Below, one piece after another: positions 24,198 to 33,103 of a DNA stretch of 64,000 nt. The translations under genes were made by a program, and so were the position numbers. The stretch is from Bacteroidota bacterium. Its GTDB lineage: Bacteria > Bacteroidota > Bacteroidia > Chitinophagales > Chitinophagaceae. The notes beneath the pieces were generated by a model. That model was not told the DNA's origin, ran no database searches, and worked only from the letters and a program-made list of their open reading frames with translations. The DNA lies in contig JAKQEA010000098.1 in assembly GCA_029558715.1 (NCBI GenBank), positions 41,796 to 105,795 on the forward strand. The letters run 5' to 3'. Position 1 is the stretch's first letter. Each line of letters opens with the position of its first letter.

Positions 24198-25916
24198 CTA
24201 CTTCAGATTCACAATCTTCTTATCCTTGGGATATTTCACACTGTAACTGAAACGTACTTTCTTACTCTCTCCTGGTTTCAGGTCAATCTTCCAGGTGAGT
24301 ACACCGGTTTCGGTATTTATCATTGCGTCACTTCCATCCTCGAGTGTTACAACCACTTCTTTAATATTACTAAGCGGAAACTGGTCCTTCAGTAATAGAT
24401 TCACATCTGTCACTTTATTATTCTTCACCAGTATCTCATAAGTAAATACCTGCTTAGTGTTACCACCGCTTGTCTTCAGGCTGCTTTGTTCTTTTACCAA
24501 TGATCTTTTCACGGCAATTCTTTTGTCTCTTCCCAACGAGAGATTCAGGGTATCAGCTGTTGTATTCGGATCGATCACTGATTTCCCGATATAGGTATCA
24601 TCCATAATTATGTTAGCATCACCAGGTAAAAGGTCAAGATTTTGCCAGTCGGCCACTTCGGCCAGCAGGTAGGCATCTTTGTCCATTCTTGGTACGGCAT
24701 AGTTTTTAAGTATACAGGAAATTTCCTGGTCTTTAATCGTTACACTGTTCAACTGCCCGTCACTGGCAATATCATAAGGCAGATCAATTTCAAAACTGGT
24801 ATTCAATTGCCCCTGGGTAAGGGTGGTATACTGCTGCAATGTGCTTGGGTCGATAGTTTGATCTTTCAGTGTTTTTACCTTATACTGCCCGGCCGCATCT
24901 GTCACCACTACTTCAGCCAGTTTTTCATTATCCTCATACGACTGAATCATATTTCTGGCCGCATTGCCCTGCGCTGCCCTTCTTTGCAGGTCGGTGTAGA
25001 GACCCGGCACATATAATTGAAGATACCAGGGTGTAAGAACCGGGGCTGCCACTCCAAAATTGGGAGTCCCTGTACTTAAGGTGAGTTTTGTTTTCTTCCA
25101 GTCAATGCCGGTGGTTTGTGTTAATGATGCTTTATATACCATTTTCACCTTGTTGGTCTTTGAATTTACCCTTACATCGTACATGGCAGTCCAACCTGCA
25201 TTCGTAGTATAATAAGATAAATTAACGGGAATTTCGCCAGAACGTTTGCACATCACCTGCAGGAATACCTGTCCATAAGGTCTTTGCTTAACAGGTGTCA
25301 CTGCTGTTATGCCGGCAATCCTTTTTCGTATCTCTGCAATGCGGACATTCAGTTGGTTGATACTTTGTTTGCTGGCATAGATATTTGTTTTCGATTTTTC
25401 AATCTTCGCATTGTAATACTCGACCAGCTTAAGCAGCTCCTCCCCCGTGATAGTTTTATTACCGCTATTACTTATAGCACTTTCTATCAATAAGCCTGTT
25501 TTGGTAAGTATTTCCTGGTCAATAACAATAAGGTTATCAAAACGACTGATCTCTTTTTGTAATAAAACAATACTGTCTTCCAGTTTTTCTACTTCTTTCA
25601 ATTTTATTACGGGGGCCGGTGCTGGATAAAATATACTATATCGCTGCGACAGTAAGGCCACATCTTCCGGCACACTTACCTGCAGACTGTTTATATCCAC
25701 ACTGGTACTTAGCTGGCTGATGACAATTGTTTTAGTCGAAGCATCCACTTTTACCTTGGATTCATGGGTCAGTTCGGCGCCGTAACCAAAATAAACAGTA
25801 GCATTATTCATACCGGCATCCGTTCTTACTGTATCCCATTTTTCGCTGGGAGTGTTTTGAGCATTCAATATGGCGCAGGAAAGTACTATCCCGGCTGAGA
25901 GGAGGAATTTCTTCAT
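24198..25916 (-). CDS. Exported MuiA family protein (DUF4139/DUF4140)
   Basis: This 572-residue protein has a signal peptide (MKKFLLSAGIVLSCAILNAQ), an N-terminal DUF4140 region (NNATVYFGYGAELTHESKVKVDASTKTIVISQL, about 37-70), a central coiled coil (KLEDSIVLLQKEISRFDNLIV) and a C-terminal DUF4139 beta domain ending in MINTETGVLTWKIDLKPGESKKVRFSYSVKYP. The family is named mucoidy inhibitor A; its function is not established. It lies upstream of the SpoU-family gene on the same strand. Confidence 0.88.
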   Translation of the reverse strand: MKKFLLSAGIVLSCAILNAQNTPSEKWDTVRTDAGMNNATVYFGYGAELTHESKVKVDASTKTIVISQLSTSVDINSLQVSVPEDVALLSQRYSIFYPAPAPVIKLKEVEKLEDSIVLLQKEISRFDNLIVIDQEILTKTGLLIESAISNSGNKTITGEELLKLVEYYNAKIEKSKTNIYASKQSINQLNVRIAEIRKRIAGITAVTPVKQRPYGQVFLQVMCKRSGEIPVNLSYYTTNAGWTAMYDVRVNSKTNKVKMVYKASLTQTTGIDWKKTKLTLSTGTPNFGVAAPVLTPWYLQLYVPGLYTDLQRRAAQGNAARNMIQSYEDNEKLAEVVVTDAAGQYKVKTLKDQTIDPSTLQQYTTLTQGQLNTSFEIDLPYDIASDGQLNSVTIKDQEISCILKNYAVPRMDKDAYLLAEVADWQNLDLLPGDANIIMDDTYIGKSVIDPNTTADTLNLSLGRDKRIAVKRSLVKEQSSLKTSGGNTKQVFTYEILVKNNKVTDVNLLLKDQFPLSNIKEVVVTLEDGSDAMINTETGVLTWKIDLKPGESKKVRFSYSVKYPKDKKIVNLK

Positions 25917-25974
25917 GGCAATTTTTATTTTTTCAACAGATGCAGAAAGAGAATATCTTACATAAACACTTCCT

Positions 25975-25982
25975 TATTTTTG
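25975..25982 (+). promoter_or_regulatory. -7 element of mutS
   Basis: TATTTTTG lies 27 nt before the mutS ATG at 26010. A short GC hairpin (TCCCG / CGGGA) occupies the 5' untranslated region. Confidence 0.45.
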
Positions 25983-26009
25983 TCGTCTCCCGATAAACCG
26001 GGACAAGTA

Positions 26010-28622
26010 ATGGCAAAAACAGCGAGTTCCGATACGCCGATGATGCAGCAGCACCGGGCCATCAAGCAGAAATACCCCGATGCTATCTTGCTGTTCAGAG
26101 TAGGAGATTTTTATGAAACCTTCGGACAGGATGCGGTGCTGGCTTCACAGATACTCGGTATTACTTTAACCAAAAGAAATAACGGGGCGGCTGCTTCTTC
26201 AGAATTAGCAGGATTTCCTCATCATGCCCTGGATACCTATCTGCATAAATTAGTCAAAGCCGGTCACCGGGTGGCTATTTGCGATCAATTAGAAGACCCA
26301 AAACTGGCCAAAGGTATTGTAAAAAGAGGGGTGACAGATATGGTGACCCCGGGTACCACTGTAAATGATAAACTGCTCGAGCACCATAGCAATAATTTTT
26401 TAGCAGCTATTCATTTTGCAGAAAATGAACAATATGGATTAGCTTTTCTTGATATTTCGACAGGTGAATTTTTTATTGCTGAAGGTGACCGGGAATATGC
26501 TGATAAATTGCTGCAAAGCTTCAAACCTGCCGAAGTAGTTTTTCAACGGCATCAGCAAAAGAAATTCAAAGAATATTTTAATAGTAAGATCTACACATAC
26601 ACTTTAGATGAATGGATTTTTGATAATGCCTATGCCGAAAATACATTACTGAAGCATTTTCAAACCCATTCCTTGAAGGGATTTGGTGTTGAAGAACTGA
26701 AAAATGGTTTGATTGCTGCCGGTGCTATCATTCATTATTTAAAAGATACTGAACATCCCAACCTGCAGCACATTATTTCACTACAACGGATTGACCGTGA
26801 CGATTTCTTATGGATGGACCGGTTTACCATCCGGAACCTCGAACTGGTGTATGGGAACTCTGAAGGAAATCATACCCTGCTCAGCATTTTAGACAATACA
26901 GTTTCACCAATGGGTGCCCGGTTAATGAAACGCTGGATTGTCTTTCCTTTAAAAGATATCCAGAAAATAAATGAACGTTTAGACACTGTTGAACACCTGA
27001 TAAAAGAAACAGATCTGCGCAACAAGATCAGCCAGCATATCAAACAATGTGGTGATATAGAAAGATTGGTTTCCAAGATACCTATGAAAAAAATCAATCC
27101 GAGAGAGGTCTTGCACCTGGCAAGGGGATTGAAACAGGCGGATGCTGTAAAACAAATATGTTTATCATCTGCTAATGAATACCTGAAGCGATTGGGTGAT
27201 GCACTGAATCCATGCCCATATATCGCAGAGAAAATATTTAAAGAAATCGTTGATAATCCACCCGCCCTTGCTGCCAAAGGCGGGATGATGAACAGCGGGG
27301 TAAGCAATGAACTGGATGAGCTCAGGAAAATTGCATTCAGCGGAAAAGAGTATTTAACACAACTGCAATTAAAAGAAGCAGAAAGAACGGGTATCGGTTC
27401 GCTTAAGATTGGATTTAATAATGTTTTCGGTTATTACCTGGAAGTAACCAACTCTCAAAAAAATAAAGTACCGGCTGACTGGATGCGTAAGCAGACACTG
27501 GCAAACGCTGAACGCTATATCACACCCGAATTAAAAGAGTACGAAGAAAAAATCACGGGAGCCGAAGAAAAGATATTGAAGATTGAACTGGAATTATATG
27601 AAGCATTGCTGAATGAGCTCTTTGATTACCTGGCACCGGTGCAAACCAACGGAAATTTATTGGCTATTATGGATTGTCTTTGCTGCTTTGCTCACAATGC
27701 CATCCAGTACCAGTATAAAAAACCACAATTGCATACAGGCGATGAATGGGTCATAATAGATGGCAGGCATCCGGTAATTGAAAGAAACCTTCCTGTTGGA
27801 GAGCCGTATATCAGCAATAATCTTGAACTGAATAAGACAGAACAACAGATAATTATACTGACCGGGCCAAATATGAGTGGTAAGTCAGCCCTGCTGCGGC
27901 AAACGGCATTGATTACTCTAATGGCGCATACCGGTTCATTTGTTCCTGCTGCCGAAGCCAGGATATCTCTAACGGATAAAATATTCACCCGGGTCGGGGC
28001 CTCTGATAATTTATCCGGCGGTGAGTCCACTTTTATGGTCGAGATGAATGAAACTGCTTCTATCATTAATAACATTACAGGCAGAAGTTTGATTCTGTTA
28101 GATGAAATAGGAAGAGGTACTTCCACCTATGATGGTATTTCCATCGCCTGGAGCATTGCCGAACATTTACATAACTCGCCGCATCAGCCGAAAACGTTGT
28201 TTGCCACCCACTATCATGAATTGAATGAGCTGGAGGAAAAATTTCCACGAGTAAAAAATTATCATGTCACTAATAAAGAAGTGGGAAATAAGATCATTTT
28301 TCTGCGCAAACTGGCCCGTGGCGGCAGTACTCATAGTTTTGGTATACATGTGGCTAAAATGGCCGGGATGCCTCCATCACTGATTGACAGGGCCAATGAA
28401 ATACTGAAACATCTGGAAAGTATTCATGAAACGGGAAAGGCAGAAAGTATGGATGATAAAATAAAAGGGATATCCGCCCCAAAAATGCAGTTATCCATCT
28501 TTGATGCCCACAGTGAAACCTTTGATGAGATTCGAAAATTGCTGGAGGGAACTGATATCAACCGGCTGACACCGGTAGAAGCATTGCTAAAGCTCCAGGA
28601 AATCAAAAGCAAGCTGAAATAA
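26010..28622 (+). CDS. mutS: DNA mismatch repair protein MutS
   Basis: It recognises mismatches and short loops in new DNA and recruits MutL. Of 870 residues, the N-terminal mismatch-binding domain includes LLFRVGDFYETFGQDA, with the Phe-x-Glu that stacks on the mismatch. The clamp and lever region follows. The C-terminal ATPase has Walker A GPNMSGKSALLRQ, the segment TFMVEMNET, Walker B LILLDEIGRGTSTYDGISIAW and TLFATHYHEL. The length and order are those of MutS1. An upstream TTG at 25980 is in frame, but ATG 26010 is the better start. Confidence 0.96.
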   Translation: MAKTASSDTPMMQQHRAIKQKYPDAILLFRVGDFYETFGQDAVLASQILGITLTKRNNGAAASSELAGFPHHALDTYLHKLVKAGHRVAICDQLEDPKLAKGIVKRGVTDMVTPGTTVNDKLLEHHSNNFLAAIHFAENEQYGLAFLDISTGEFFIAEGDREYADKLLQSFKPAEVVFQRHQQKKFKEYFNSKIYTYTLDEWIFDNAYAENTLLKHFQTHSLKGFGVEELKNGLIAAGAIIHYLKDTEHPNLQHIISLQRIDRDDFLWMDRFTIRNLELVYGNSEGNHTLLSILDNTVSPMGARLMKRWIVFPLKDIQKINERLDTVEHLIKETDLRNKISQHIKQCGDIERLVSKIPMKKINPREVLHLARGLKQADAVKQICLSSANEYLKRLGDALNPCPYIAEKIFKEIVDNPPALAAKGGMMNSGVSNELDELRKIAFSGKEYLTQLQLKEAERTGIGSLKIGFNNVFGYYLEVTNSQKNKVPADWMRKQTLANAERYITPELKEYEEKITGAEEKILKIELELYEALLNELFDYLAPVQTNGNLLAIMDCLCCFAHNAIQYQYKKPQLHTGDEWVIIDGRHPVIERNLPVGEPYISNNLELNKTEQQIIILTGPNMSGKSALLRQTALITLMAHTGSFVPAAEARISLTDKIFTRVGASDNLSGGESTFMVEMNETASIINNITGRSLILLDEIGRGTSTYDGISIAWSIAEHLHNSPHQPKTLFATHYHELNELEEKFPRVKNYHVTNKEVGNKIIFLRKLARGGSTHSFGIHVAKMAGMPPSLIDRANEILKHLESIHETGKAESMDDKIKGISAPKMQLSIFDAHSETFDEIRKLLEGTDINRLTPVEALLKLQEIKSKLK

Positions 28623-28708
28623 ACAGTTTCCACACAGGCGTTTAGGCCCTTTTTTTAAAATATTGTCAATTCAAAAAACTTCTTATTTTTACCTCAAATA
28701 CCAGAATC

Positions 28709-29209
28709 ATGAAATTGATCAAATTGACTGCTTTACCCCTTCTTCTATTTTCATTATTACTCTCCATTTCATCATGTGAACCAGATGAGGAGATGAAAAA
28801 AATAACAGATTTTCAGAAAACCGGAATACCATTAACCGGGGCCCAGCAAGCTCCTCCATCAGCTTCGCCTGCCCTGGGTTCTATGGATGTTTTTTATACC
28901 AAAGAAACCAGGATACTCACTTACACTTTAAACTGGTCAGGCCTGTCTGGTGCAGTTACCGGTTTTGGCATACACGGCTTGGCTCCAACAGGCTTCGCAA
29001 CCCCAACAATTGTACAAACCTTTTCTACTTCAGCCATTATCAAGTGTCCTACAGTAAGCATCACTTCCTGTGGAACATATAAAGGCACTTTACTGGTCGA
29101 TGGAGTTGTTGTTAAAGAGCAGGATGTATTGAATGGAATGTATTATGTAAATATTCGTACAGCTGCTTACCCCGCTGGTGAAATCAGGGGACAAATCAAA
29201 TTTCAATAA
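28709..29209 (+). CDS. CHRD domain lipoprotein
   Basis: This 166-residue exported lipoprotein has a lipobox ISSC (Cys23). The rest is one CHRD domain: LTGAQQAPPSASPALGSMDV, then LTYTLNWSGLSGAVTGFGIHG, and YYVNIRTAAYPAGEIRGQI at the end. CHRD domains occur in chordin and in many bacterial surface proteins; their ligand in bacteria is unknown. Two cysteines in CPTVSITSC probably form a disulfide. It converges with the SET gene. Confidence 0.87.
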   Translation: MKLIKLTALPLLLFSLLLSISSCEPDEEMKKITDFQKTGIPLTGAQQAPPSASPALGSMDVFYTKETRILTYTLNWSGLSGAVTGFGIHGLAPTGFATPTIVQTFSTSAIIKCPTVSITSCGTYKGTLLVDGVVVKEQDVLNGMYYVNIRTAAYPAGEIRGQIKFQ

Positions 29210-29234
29210 GCGACAAAATTGAATAACTAGTATA

Positions 29235-29260
29235 AACCGTCTTACCTCAGTGAGACGGTT
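29235..29260. terminator. Intrinsic terminator between the CHRD and SET genes
   Basis: An 11-bp stem (AACCGTCTTAC / GTGAGACGGTT with one G-U pair) and loop CTCA are followed on the plus strand by a T-rich tail (GTTTATTTTA). Confidence 0.7.
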
Positions 29261-29262
29261 GT

Positions 29263-29646
29263 TTATTTTACATCAAACCAGACAGGTTTAGAATCGTTCC
29301 AGTCACCATTGTAATTAATAAACAACTCTTCACCAGCCAAAATTTTCCGTACAGCCTTTATGCTAATTTGCTCCTGTTCAAAATCCATTTCGTACTCACA
29401 ATTGCTTTCATAAGAATGGTTATAAACCGGCACATAACCAAGCGCCATGCAGCACCTATCCTTTTTTTCTCCCCATTCAAAGATATAGTCATGCAAAAGC
29501 GTCTGATCAAGCAACTCCCTCTCCTTCCTGCTCATAATAATAACGGGTGATATCTCTATGACAGTGCCTGCAGCTATGTCTTCTGATGTAAACATGCCTC
29601 TGCCTCTTTTTTCAGATGGCGACACAAATAAGAAGGGAAGAACCAT
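29263..29646 (-). CDS. Small SET domain protein (putative protein lysine methyltransferase)
   Basis: This protein of 127 residues is a minimal SET domain. It has KRGRGMFTSEDIAAGTVIEISPVI (about 13-36), the cofactor-binding YNHSYESNCEYEM (about 75-87) and GEELFINYNGDW (about 105-116). Such proteins transfer a methyl group from S-adenosylmethionine to a lysine on a protein. The pre- and post-SET cysteine clusters are missing. The target is unknown. It is common as a single domain in Bacteroidota. Confidence 0.85.
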   Translation of the reverse strand: MVLPFLFVSPSEKRGRGMFTSEDIAAGTVIEISPVIIMSRKERELLDQTLLHDYIFEWGEKKDRCCMALGYVPVYNHSYESNCEYEMDFEQEQISIKAVRKILAGEELFINYNGDWNDSKPVWFDVK

Positions 29647-29732
29647 TATTATTTAATTTAGTGTATACGAAGTAAGTATATTTCTCAATAGAGTCACATT
29701 CTTCGTTTTCTTATAAATAACCCTGTAGTTCG

Positions 29733-29740
29733 TATTTTTG
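29733..29740 (+). promoter_or_regulatory. -7 element 4 nt before mgtE
   Basis: TATTTTTG, then AACT, then the mgtE ATG at 29745. There is no room for a ribosome binding site, so the mRNA is probably leaderless. Confidence 0.6.
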
Positions 29741-29744
29741 AACT

Positions 29745-31133
29745 ATGTCATTGGAACTGGATCAACCTACTTTACAAGAGCAATTTGAAGCAATCATCAG
29801 GTCAGAGGATAAATTGCAGATCAGGGATTTCCTGGATGATCAGAATATCAGTGATGTAGCCCAATTGGTTGATGAATTTTCTGACTATCAAAGCCAGATC
29901 ATCGCCAATATGTCTGTTCACCGGGCCGCCAGTGTTTTCAAAATACTTGACCTTTCTGTCCAAAAAAGTGTGATCCATGATTTACCGGCCAATACAACTG
30001 CTTCCTTATTAAATGAATTGCCGGCAGATGATCGTACTGATTTCCTGGAAGAATTACCCAGCAATGTTGTAAGAGAACTCATAAAACTGCTGGATCCTGA
30101 TGAAAGAAAAGTAACGCTTTCTTTATTGGGATACCCGGAAAACAGCATTGGCCGTTTGATGACGCCTGATTATGTATACGTTTATCCCTGGAATACTATT
30201 GAAGAAGTTTTTTCAACTATAAGAAAATTTGGCAAAGACAGTGAAACCATCAATGTCATTTACATTATAAATGAAAAAGGAGAATTGCTGGATGACATAC
30301 GTATCAGGGAGTTTATTCTTAACCCACCAGATAAAAAGGTATCTGAGCTGATGGATGAAAGATTTGTGGCCTTACATCCGGAAGATGACCAGGAAACAGC
30401 CAGTGAGGTGTTTAAGATGAATAACCGGGTCGCATTGCCTGTAGTCAGCAAAAGCAATAAGCTACTTGGTATAGTTACAATTGATGATATACTTTGGGTA
30501 GCCAGTGAGGAGTTCAGTGAGGACATGCAAAAAATGGGAGGCACCTCGGCACTGGAAGAGCCATACCTTGATGTACCTATCTTTAAATTATATAAGAAAA
30601 GAATAATCTGGCTGATCATTCTTTTTGTTGGTGAAACACTTACCATTGCCGCCATGTCGGGATTTCAAAAAACACTGGAGCAGGTACTGGTATTATCCAC
30701 TTTTATTCCATTGATCATTTCCAGTGGTGGTAATAGTGGTTCCCAGGCTGCCACCCTCATTATCCAGGCAATGGCACTTGGCGAAATAACTGTCAAAGAT
30801 TGGTGGCAGATTGCCAGACGGGAAATATTATCAGGATTATATATGGGAATAACATTGGGCGCAATAGGGTTCCTGATAGTTTTTGGCGGGTATCACATTT
30901 TCAATCTGTTTGGTGAGCATTTTATCCGTATAGGGTTTGCAATCGGAACGGCCGTTATCGGCGTGGTTTTGTGGGGAACAATTATGGGTTCAATGTTACC
31001 TCTATTATTGAAAAGACTCGGTGCTGACCCTGCCACCTCATCGACTCCCTTTATTGCAACATTGGTTGATGTAACAGGCTTGCTGATCTACTTCGGTACA
31101 GCCTTTTTGCTCCTTAAAGGGGTTCTGCTTTGA
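29745..31133 (+). CDS. mgtE: Magnesium transporter MgtE
   Basis: This 462-residue channel-type magnesium importer has a cytoplasmic MgtE N domain (about 20-125), a pair of CBS domains (about 135-255) that sense magnesium, and a membrane domain of five helices (about 285-460). The pore signature is visible as SGGNSGSQAATLIIQAMALGEI and the later TPFIATLVDVTGLLIYFGTAFLLL. The length is normal. Confidence 0.94.
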   Translation: MSLELDQPTLQEQFEAIIRSEDKLQIRDFLDDQNISDVAQLVDEFSDYQSQIIANMSVHRAASVFKILDLSVQKSVIHDLPANTTASLLNELPADDRTDFLEELPSNVVRELIKLLDPDERKVTLSLLGYPENSIGRLMTPDYVYVYPWNTIEEVFSTIRKFGKDSETINVIYIINEKGELLDDIRIREFILNPPDKKVSELMDERFVALHPEDDQETASEVFKMNNRVALPVVSKSNKLLGIVTIDDILWVASEEFSEDMQKMGGTSALEEPYLDVPIFKLYKKRIIWLIILFVGETLTIAAMSGFQKTLEQVLVLSTFIPLIISSGGNSGSQAATLIIQAMALGEITVKDWWQIARREILSGLYMGITLGAIGFLIVFGGYHIFNLFGEHFIRIGFAIGTAVIGVVLWGTIMGSMLPLLLKRLGADPATSSTPFIATLVDVTGLLIYFGTAFLLLKGVLL

Positions 31134-31223
31134 ATAACATATAAGATGGGCTTTGGTATCTGGCATATTTTTCAGATTTTAGAGTTTTGCAACTGGTCAA
31201 TCGTTTGCATGTTTTGAAAATGA

Positions 31224-31231
31224 TACCTTTG
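31224..31231 (+). promoter_or_regulatory. -7 element of glmS
   Basis: TACCTTTG lies 19 nt before the glmS ATG. A TTTG lies at 31204-31207 with a 16-nt spacer, shorter than the usual 19-20. Confidence 0.5.
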
Positions 31232-31250
31232 CTGCACTAAATCAAAAACA

Positions 31251-33086
31251 ATGTGTGGAATAGTTGGATATACCGGACCCAGGGAAGCTTATCCCATCAT
31301 TATCAAAGGCTTAAAAAGGCTTGAATACCGTGGATACGACAGTACCGGGGTAGCCCTCCAAAATGGCGGCCTGAAAGTTTACAAGAAAAAAGGCAAGGTA
31401 GCCGAACTGGAAGATAGTATTGTAGGCAAAGACCTTCACTCCAACGTTGGTATCGGCCATACCCGTTGGGCTACACATGGAGAACCCAGCGACAGGAATG
31501 CCCACCCTCACCAATCATCCAGTGGAAGACTGGCCATGATACATAATGGTATTATAGAGAATTATAACCAGTTAAAAAAGGAACTGATCAATAAGGGTTA
31601 TACTTTCAGCAGTGATACCGACACCGAAGTTTTATTAAACTTCATTGAAGAAATAAAAAAGAATAATAATTGCTCATTAGAAGAAGCTGTAAGAGTGGCG
31701 CTTAAAAGGGTAACCGGTGCTTACGTTATATTATTGCTTGACTCAGAAGATCCTGAAACAATCATCGCAGCAAGGAAAGGGAGTCCCCTGGTTATTGGTG
31801 TGGGAAAAGGAGAACATTTCCTCGGTTCTGATGCTTCACCAATGCTGGAATATACAAAAGAAGTAGTGTACGTAAATGATTACGAATTGGCCATCGTGAA
31901 GCCCGATGAGCTTATTCTGAAAAATCTCGGCAATGAAAAAATAACTCCTTATGTTCAAAAGCTTGATATAGAGCTGGCAGCCATCGAAAAAGGCGGATAC
32001 GAACATTTCATGCTGAAAGAAATCTTTGAACAGCCCCAAACCATTTATGATTGTTTGCGTGGAAGACTTGACGCCACCGAAGGCACTATTACAATGAGCG
32101 GTATCCAGCAATATGCAGAACAGATTATGAACGCCAACCGGATCGTTATGGTAGCCTGTGGCACCAGCTGGCATGCTGGCCTGATAGCAGAATACATTTT
32201 TGAAGAACTGTGCCGCATCAATGTGGAAGTTGAGTATGCATCTGAATTCAGGTATAGAAACCCTGTTATTAATAAAGGTGATGTCATCATTGCTATATCA
32301 CAAAGTGGTGAAACTGCAGATACACTGGTAGCCATCGAAAATGCAAAAGCGAAAGGTGCTATCATACTTGGAGTAGTGAATGTAGTAGGTTCTTCTATTG
32401 CAAGAATGAGTCATGCAGGTGCCTACACACATGCAGGTCCTGAAATTGGTGTTGCTTCTACAAAAGCTTTCACTGCCCAATTAGCTGTTCTCACAATGAT
32501 TGCACTTAAGATTGGATACATCAAGGGAACTATTCCGCATAAACGATATATGCACCTTTTGAAAGAATTGCAGGAAGTCCCTGAGAAAGTTGCCTGGACA
32601 TTAAAACACAGTGACAACATCAGGGCACTGGCCGAAAAGTATAAAGATGCAAGAGATTTTTTATACCTGGGCCGTGGCTACAATTTTCCTGTAGCACTTG
32701 AGGGCGCATTAAAACTGAAAGAGATATCTTATATACATGCTGAAGGCTATCCGGCTGCTGAAATGAAACATGGACCAATTGCATTGGTTGATGAAAATCT
32801 GCCTGTTGTATTTGTAGCCACAAAGGACTCATATCACGAAAAGGTGATCAGTAACATGCAGGAGATAAAGGCCAGAAAGGGTAAGGTAATTTCTGTTATC
32901 ACTGAAGGTGATGATGCTTCTACAGCTTTGTCTGAAGATGTGATGATTGTACCCGAAGCAGATGAGATACTGGCACCTATGCTAAGTGCAATTCCACTAC
33001 AGCTTTTAGCATATTATATTGGCGTTGTCAAAGGCTGTGACGTTGATAAACCCAGAAATCTGGCCAAATCCGTAACGGTTGAATAA
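31251..33086 (+). CDS. glmS: Glutamine-fructose-6-phosphate aminotransferase
   Basis: It makes glucosamine-6-phosphate for peptidoglycan and lipopolysaccharide. The N-terminal Ntn-hydrolase domain starts at the catalytic cysteine (MCGIVGYTG) and carries HTRWATHGEPSDRNAHPH. Two SIS domains (about 290-610) bind the sugar, with ACGTSWHAGL, SQSGETADT and the C-terminal KPRNLAKSVTVE. The 611-residue length is normal. The DUF4954 gene follows after 17 nt. No glmS ribozyme motif is apparent in the upstream region, as expected for this phylum. Confidence 0.96.
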   Translation: MCGIVGYTGPREAYPIIIKGLKRLEYRGYDSTGVALQNGGLKVYKKKGKVAELEDSIVGKDLHSNVGIGHTRWATHGEPSDRNAHPHQSSSGRLAMIHNGIIENYNQLKKELINKGYTFSSDTDTEVLLNFIEEIKKNNNCSLEEAVRVALKRVTGAYVILLLDSEDPETIIAARKGSPLVIGVGKGEHFLGSDASPMLEYTKEVVYVNDYELAIVKPDELILKNLGNEKITPYVQKLDIELAAIEKGGYEHFMLKEIFEQPQTIYDCLRGRLDATEGTITMSGIQQYAEQIMNANRIVMVACGTSWHAGLIAEYIFEELCRINVEVEYASEFRYRNPVINKGDVIIAISQSGETADTLVAIENAKAKGAIILGVVNVVGSSIARMSHAGAYTHAGPEIGVASTKAFTAQLAVLTMIALKIGYIKGTIPHKRYMHLLKELQEVPEKVAWTLKHSDNIRALAEKYKDARDFLYLGRGYNFPVALEGALKLKEISYIHAEGYPAAEMKHGPIALVDENLPVVFVATKDSYHEKVISNMQEIKARKGKVISVITEGDDASTALSEDVMIVPEADEILAPMLSAIPLQLLAYYIGVVKGCDVDKPRNLAKSVTVE

Positions 33087-33103
33087 AGACCCGGCAAACA
33101 AGT

